Shown here: positions 51,484 through 52,868 of the stretch, one piece after another
How positions within the stretch are numbered: the first letter of the stretch is position 1
Layout: the number at the start of each line of letters is the position of its first letter
DNA from: Paenibacillus sp. A3
GTDB taxonomy: Bacteria; Bacillota; Bacilli; Paenibacillales; NBRC-103111
DNA: 52,868 nucleotides
Assembly: GCF_001399685.1 (NCBI RefSeq)
Contig: NZ_JTHN01000040.1
Location: forward strand, 1 to 52,868
Direction: 5' to 3'
Program-made: the position numbers and the translations under genes
Notes under the pieces: model-generated
The model's database searches: none
Seen by the model: only the letters and a program-made list of their open reading frames with translations
What the model was told of the DNA's origin: nothing

Positions 51484-52395
51484 TTAAAGATTGTTATCAT
51501 TCATTTTGTGGTACTTGCTTATCGTTGCGATCAAGGCGTCCGCGGTTATATACGGCTCGCCTGCGTCGATCCGGTGCACCAGCCGATCTGCGGCGGTATT
51601 AATGCCTTCGCGGGTGGTGAACAGCAGCTCGATGCCTGCTTCATCCGCCGCTTGCAGCGTTTCTCTATCGTACGCCCCGTACGGAAAAGCGAGCAACTTC
51701 GAACGGTCGCCAAGCTCGGTGCGGAGCCGCTCGTTCATGAAGGTCAAATCGCTGAGAATTCGCTTGCGGAATTCTTCGGCCGATTCTGCCCGTTTCATTT
51801 GAGCCAGATAGACGGGATGCGTGAGAGCCGGCTGCTGCGGGCCTTTCGGCGCAGTATCGACCATGCGGTGCGAATCGTAGGTATGGCTGTAAATGCCATG
51901 CCCGGCCCGGATCAGCTCGCGCATCTGGCTCCACGTCAAATACTGTCCCTTTTTGGGATCGTTCGTATCCGACGGCGCTCCGATCACGAAATTGGATGCG
52001 GGGACGCTGTGCTTTTGCAGAATCGGGTACGCGCGGGTATAAAACGATTCGTATCCGTCATCGAAGGTGAGGACGACGGCATTCGGGGGAACTGGTTTTC
52101 CTTGCCGGGCGAAGCGGACGTAGTCTTCCATGCCGATGATCTGATAACCGTGATCTTTCAGGGCCTTGAGATGAGCATCGAACTGGTTTGGCGTGACCGT
52201 CAAGAGGCGGGGCATGCCGGCCGCATCCGGTTCTTGGACGTCATGGTACAGCAGGACAATCACTTTGTTTTCATAATGGATTTTGGCTTCCGGCTGCCCG
52301 GTCACTGTGATGTCGGATAGCTTGTTTGCGATCAGCAAGAGCAGAAGGAAAACGATACCCAGAAGGATAGCGATACTTAGGATAAATCTTTTCAT
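51484..52395 (-). CDS. Secreted polysaccharide deacetylase (CE4/NodB), second paralogue
   Basis: About 303 residues with signal anchor MKRFILSIAILLGIVFLLLL. Motifs VVLTFDDGYESF, IYSHTYDSHRM and LLAFPYGAYDRETL are as in the first paralogue; long stretches such as YENKVIVLLYHDVQEPDA and FMNERLRTELG are nearly the same in both. Start ATG 52395 has TAGGAG about 10 bases upstream; a longer frame from 52497 is rejected. A variant ECF promoter lies upstream. Loss of identity with its sibling is mainly in the signal and surface loops. Confidence 0.9.
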   Translation of the reverse strand: MKRFILSIAILLGIVFLLLLLIANKLSDITVTGQPEAKIHYENKVIVLLYHDVQEPDAAGMPRLLTVTPNQFDAHLKALKDHGYQIIGMEDYVRFARQGKPVPPNAVVLTFDDGYESFYTRAYPILQKHSVPASNFVIGAPSDTNDPKKGQYLTWSQMRELIRAGHGIYSHTYDSHRMVDTAPKGPQQPALTHPVYLAQMKRAESAEEFRKRILSDLTFMNERLRTELGDRSKLLAFPYGAYDRETLQAADEAGIELLFTTREGINTAADRLVHRIDAGEPYITADALIATISKYHKMNDNNL

Positions 52396-52438
52396 GCGTG
52401 GTCTCCTATGCATTGATATGTTGTGCGCACATGGTTTA

Positions 52439-52464
52439 GACGCGGGAAAGCGCTCCGCTGTTCC
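52439..52464 (-). promoter_or_regulatory. Variant ECF sigma promoter of the second deacetylase
   Basis: On the minus strand GGAACA (52464-52459), 16-base spacer, CGTC (52442-52439), then TAAACC. It fits the general ECF pattern GAAC-N16-CGTC but differs from the TGAACC/CGCC set. Confidence 0.55.
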
Positions 52465-52579
52465 CTTACAGGAAAAGAGAATTCCAGCATCTTGCAATTC
52501 AGGGAGCGGTGTGAGAATCTAGGGAGTAGAGAGGGGAACGTGATGTTCCGCCTAAGTCATACGTAATGGGGGAATGGCA

Positions 52580-52868
52580 ATGGAGCTTTCGGTGAAGCGG
52601 CTGTCCGAATGTACGTTGAATCAAGCGGTAGAGGTATGGAACAAAGGATTCGAGGATTACTATGTCCAGATCGTCATGACGGTCGATGCATTCTTGGCGC
52701 GAATGGTGGCCGAAAGCTTGTCGGCGGACTATTCCTTTGTCGCGTTTGACGGGGACGAGCCGGTGGGGATCATTCTGAACGGTATCCGTACGATGAACGG
52801 CGTCAAAACGGTCTGGAACGGAGGAACAGCCGTCACTGTGTCGCACCGTAGGCTTGGCGTCGCCAAGC
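52580..52868 (+). CDS. GNAT-family N-acetyltransferase, 5' part
   Basis: Ninety-six codons run off the window end. The frame starts MELSVKRLSECTLNQAVEV and shows AFDGDEPVGIILNGIR and TVSHRRLGVAK, the beginning of the acetyl-CoA-binding motif A (usually VxPxxRGxGIGxxL). It would acetylate an unidentified amine. ATG 52580 follows GGGGGAATGGCA. The remainder is beyond the window. Confidence 0.75.
   Translation, partial: MELSVKRLSECTLNQAVEVWNKGFEDYYVQIVMTVDAFLARMVAESLSADYSFVAFDGDEPVGIILNGIRTMNGVKTVWNGGTAVTVSHRRLGVAK

Noticed and set aside
1-52868. CRISPR arrays, tRNA or rRNA genes
   Set aside because: No regularly spaced direct repeats and no recognisable cloverleaf or ribosomal segments were found by reading both strands.

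Overview
The window reads as chromosome of a Gram-positive, spore-forming Paenibacillus-type bacterium (Bacillota). The evidence is the gene set: several secreted proteins with copper-amine-oxidase-type 'stalk' domains, an SLH-domain protein, an LplA-type sugar-binding lipoprotein, a Spo0E-like phosphatase, consensus sigma-A promoters, AGGAGG-type ribosome binding sites, strong intrinsic terminators, and a moderately high G+C background broken by an AT-rich island at about 21.7-25.3 kb. No rRNA, tRNA or CRISPR array was seen.

Layout. 0-6.1 kb: a polysaccharide-utilisation cluster on + (end of a sugar ABC permease, sugar-binding lipoprotein, CE7 esterase, large GH94-like phosphorylase). 6.3-9.0 kb: a two-gene unit (DUF6530-like protein plus MFS exporter) that looks tandemly duplicated, with each copy having lost a different gene. 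9.4-15.1 kb: a complete five-gene oligopeptide/dipeptide ABC importer on -. 15.6-21.7 kb: single genes (VOC/PhnB-like, AraC regulator, stalk/MORN secreted protein, M48 protease, Fur-boxed iron-binding lipoprotein, YvbH-like PH protein). 21.7-25.6 kb: the AT-rich island with an IS3-family transposase remnant, a Spo0E-like gene coupled to a small unknown gene, an HTH/TPR (RRNPP-type) receptor followed one base later by a 47-residue secreted pro-peptide, and an XRE regulator. 25.8-30.0 kb: chemoreceptor, secreted GH26 mannanase-like enzyme, DinB-like protein. 30.2-36.8 kb: acyl-CoA dehydrogenase, an operon of membrane protein, TPR-membrane protein and AAA ATPase, then a lipoprotein and an SLH protein. 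37-42 kb: AI-2E-type membrane protein, large coiled-coil membrane protein, secreted CAP/stalk protein. 42.2-45.4 kb: Fur-boxed iron-siderophore operon without an ATPase. 45.5-52.4 kb: an ECF sigma/anti-sigma pair and its likely regulon. The window ends inside a GNAT acetyltransferase.

The two most notable systems are these. (1) A candidate peptide quorum-sensing module at 23.38-24.87 kb. Its pro-peptide carries the heptapeptide DEHGVGY twice, and the two coding copies differ only at synonymous third positions. It resembles the arbitrium-like (Aim/Alo) receptor-peptide layout. (2) A local ECF sigma regulon. The motif TGAACC-N16-CGCC lies upstream of the sigma gene itself, of a polysaccharide deacetylase, and in both directions of one intergenic region between two secreted-protein genes. 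A variant GGAACA-N16-CGTC lies upstream of the second, paralogous deacetylase. Together these suggest a cell-envelope stress response.

Starts were reassigned where a ribosome binding site clearly favoured an internal codon; such choices are explained in each entry. All family names come from recognition of motifs and overall sequence by eye; no database search was possible.
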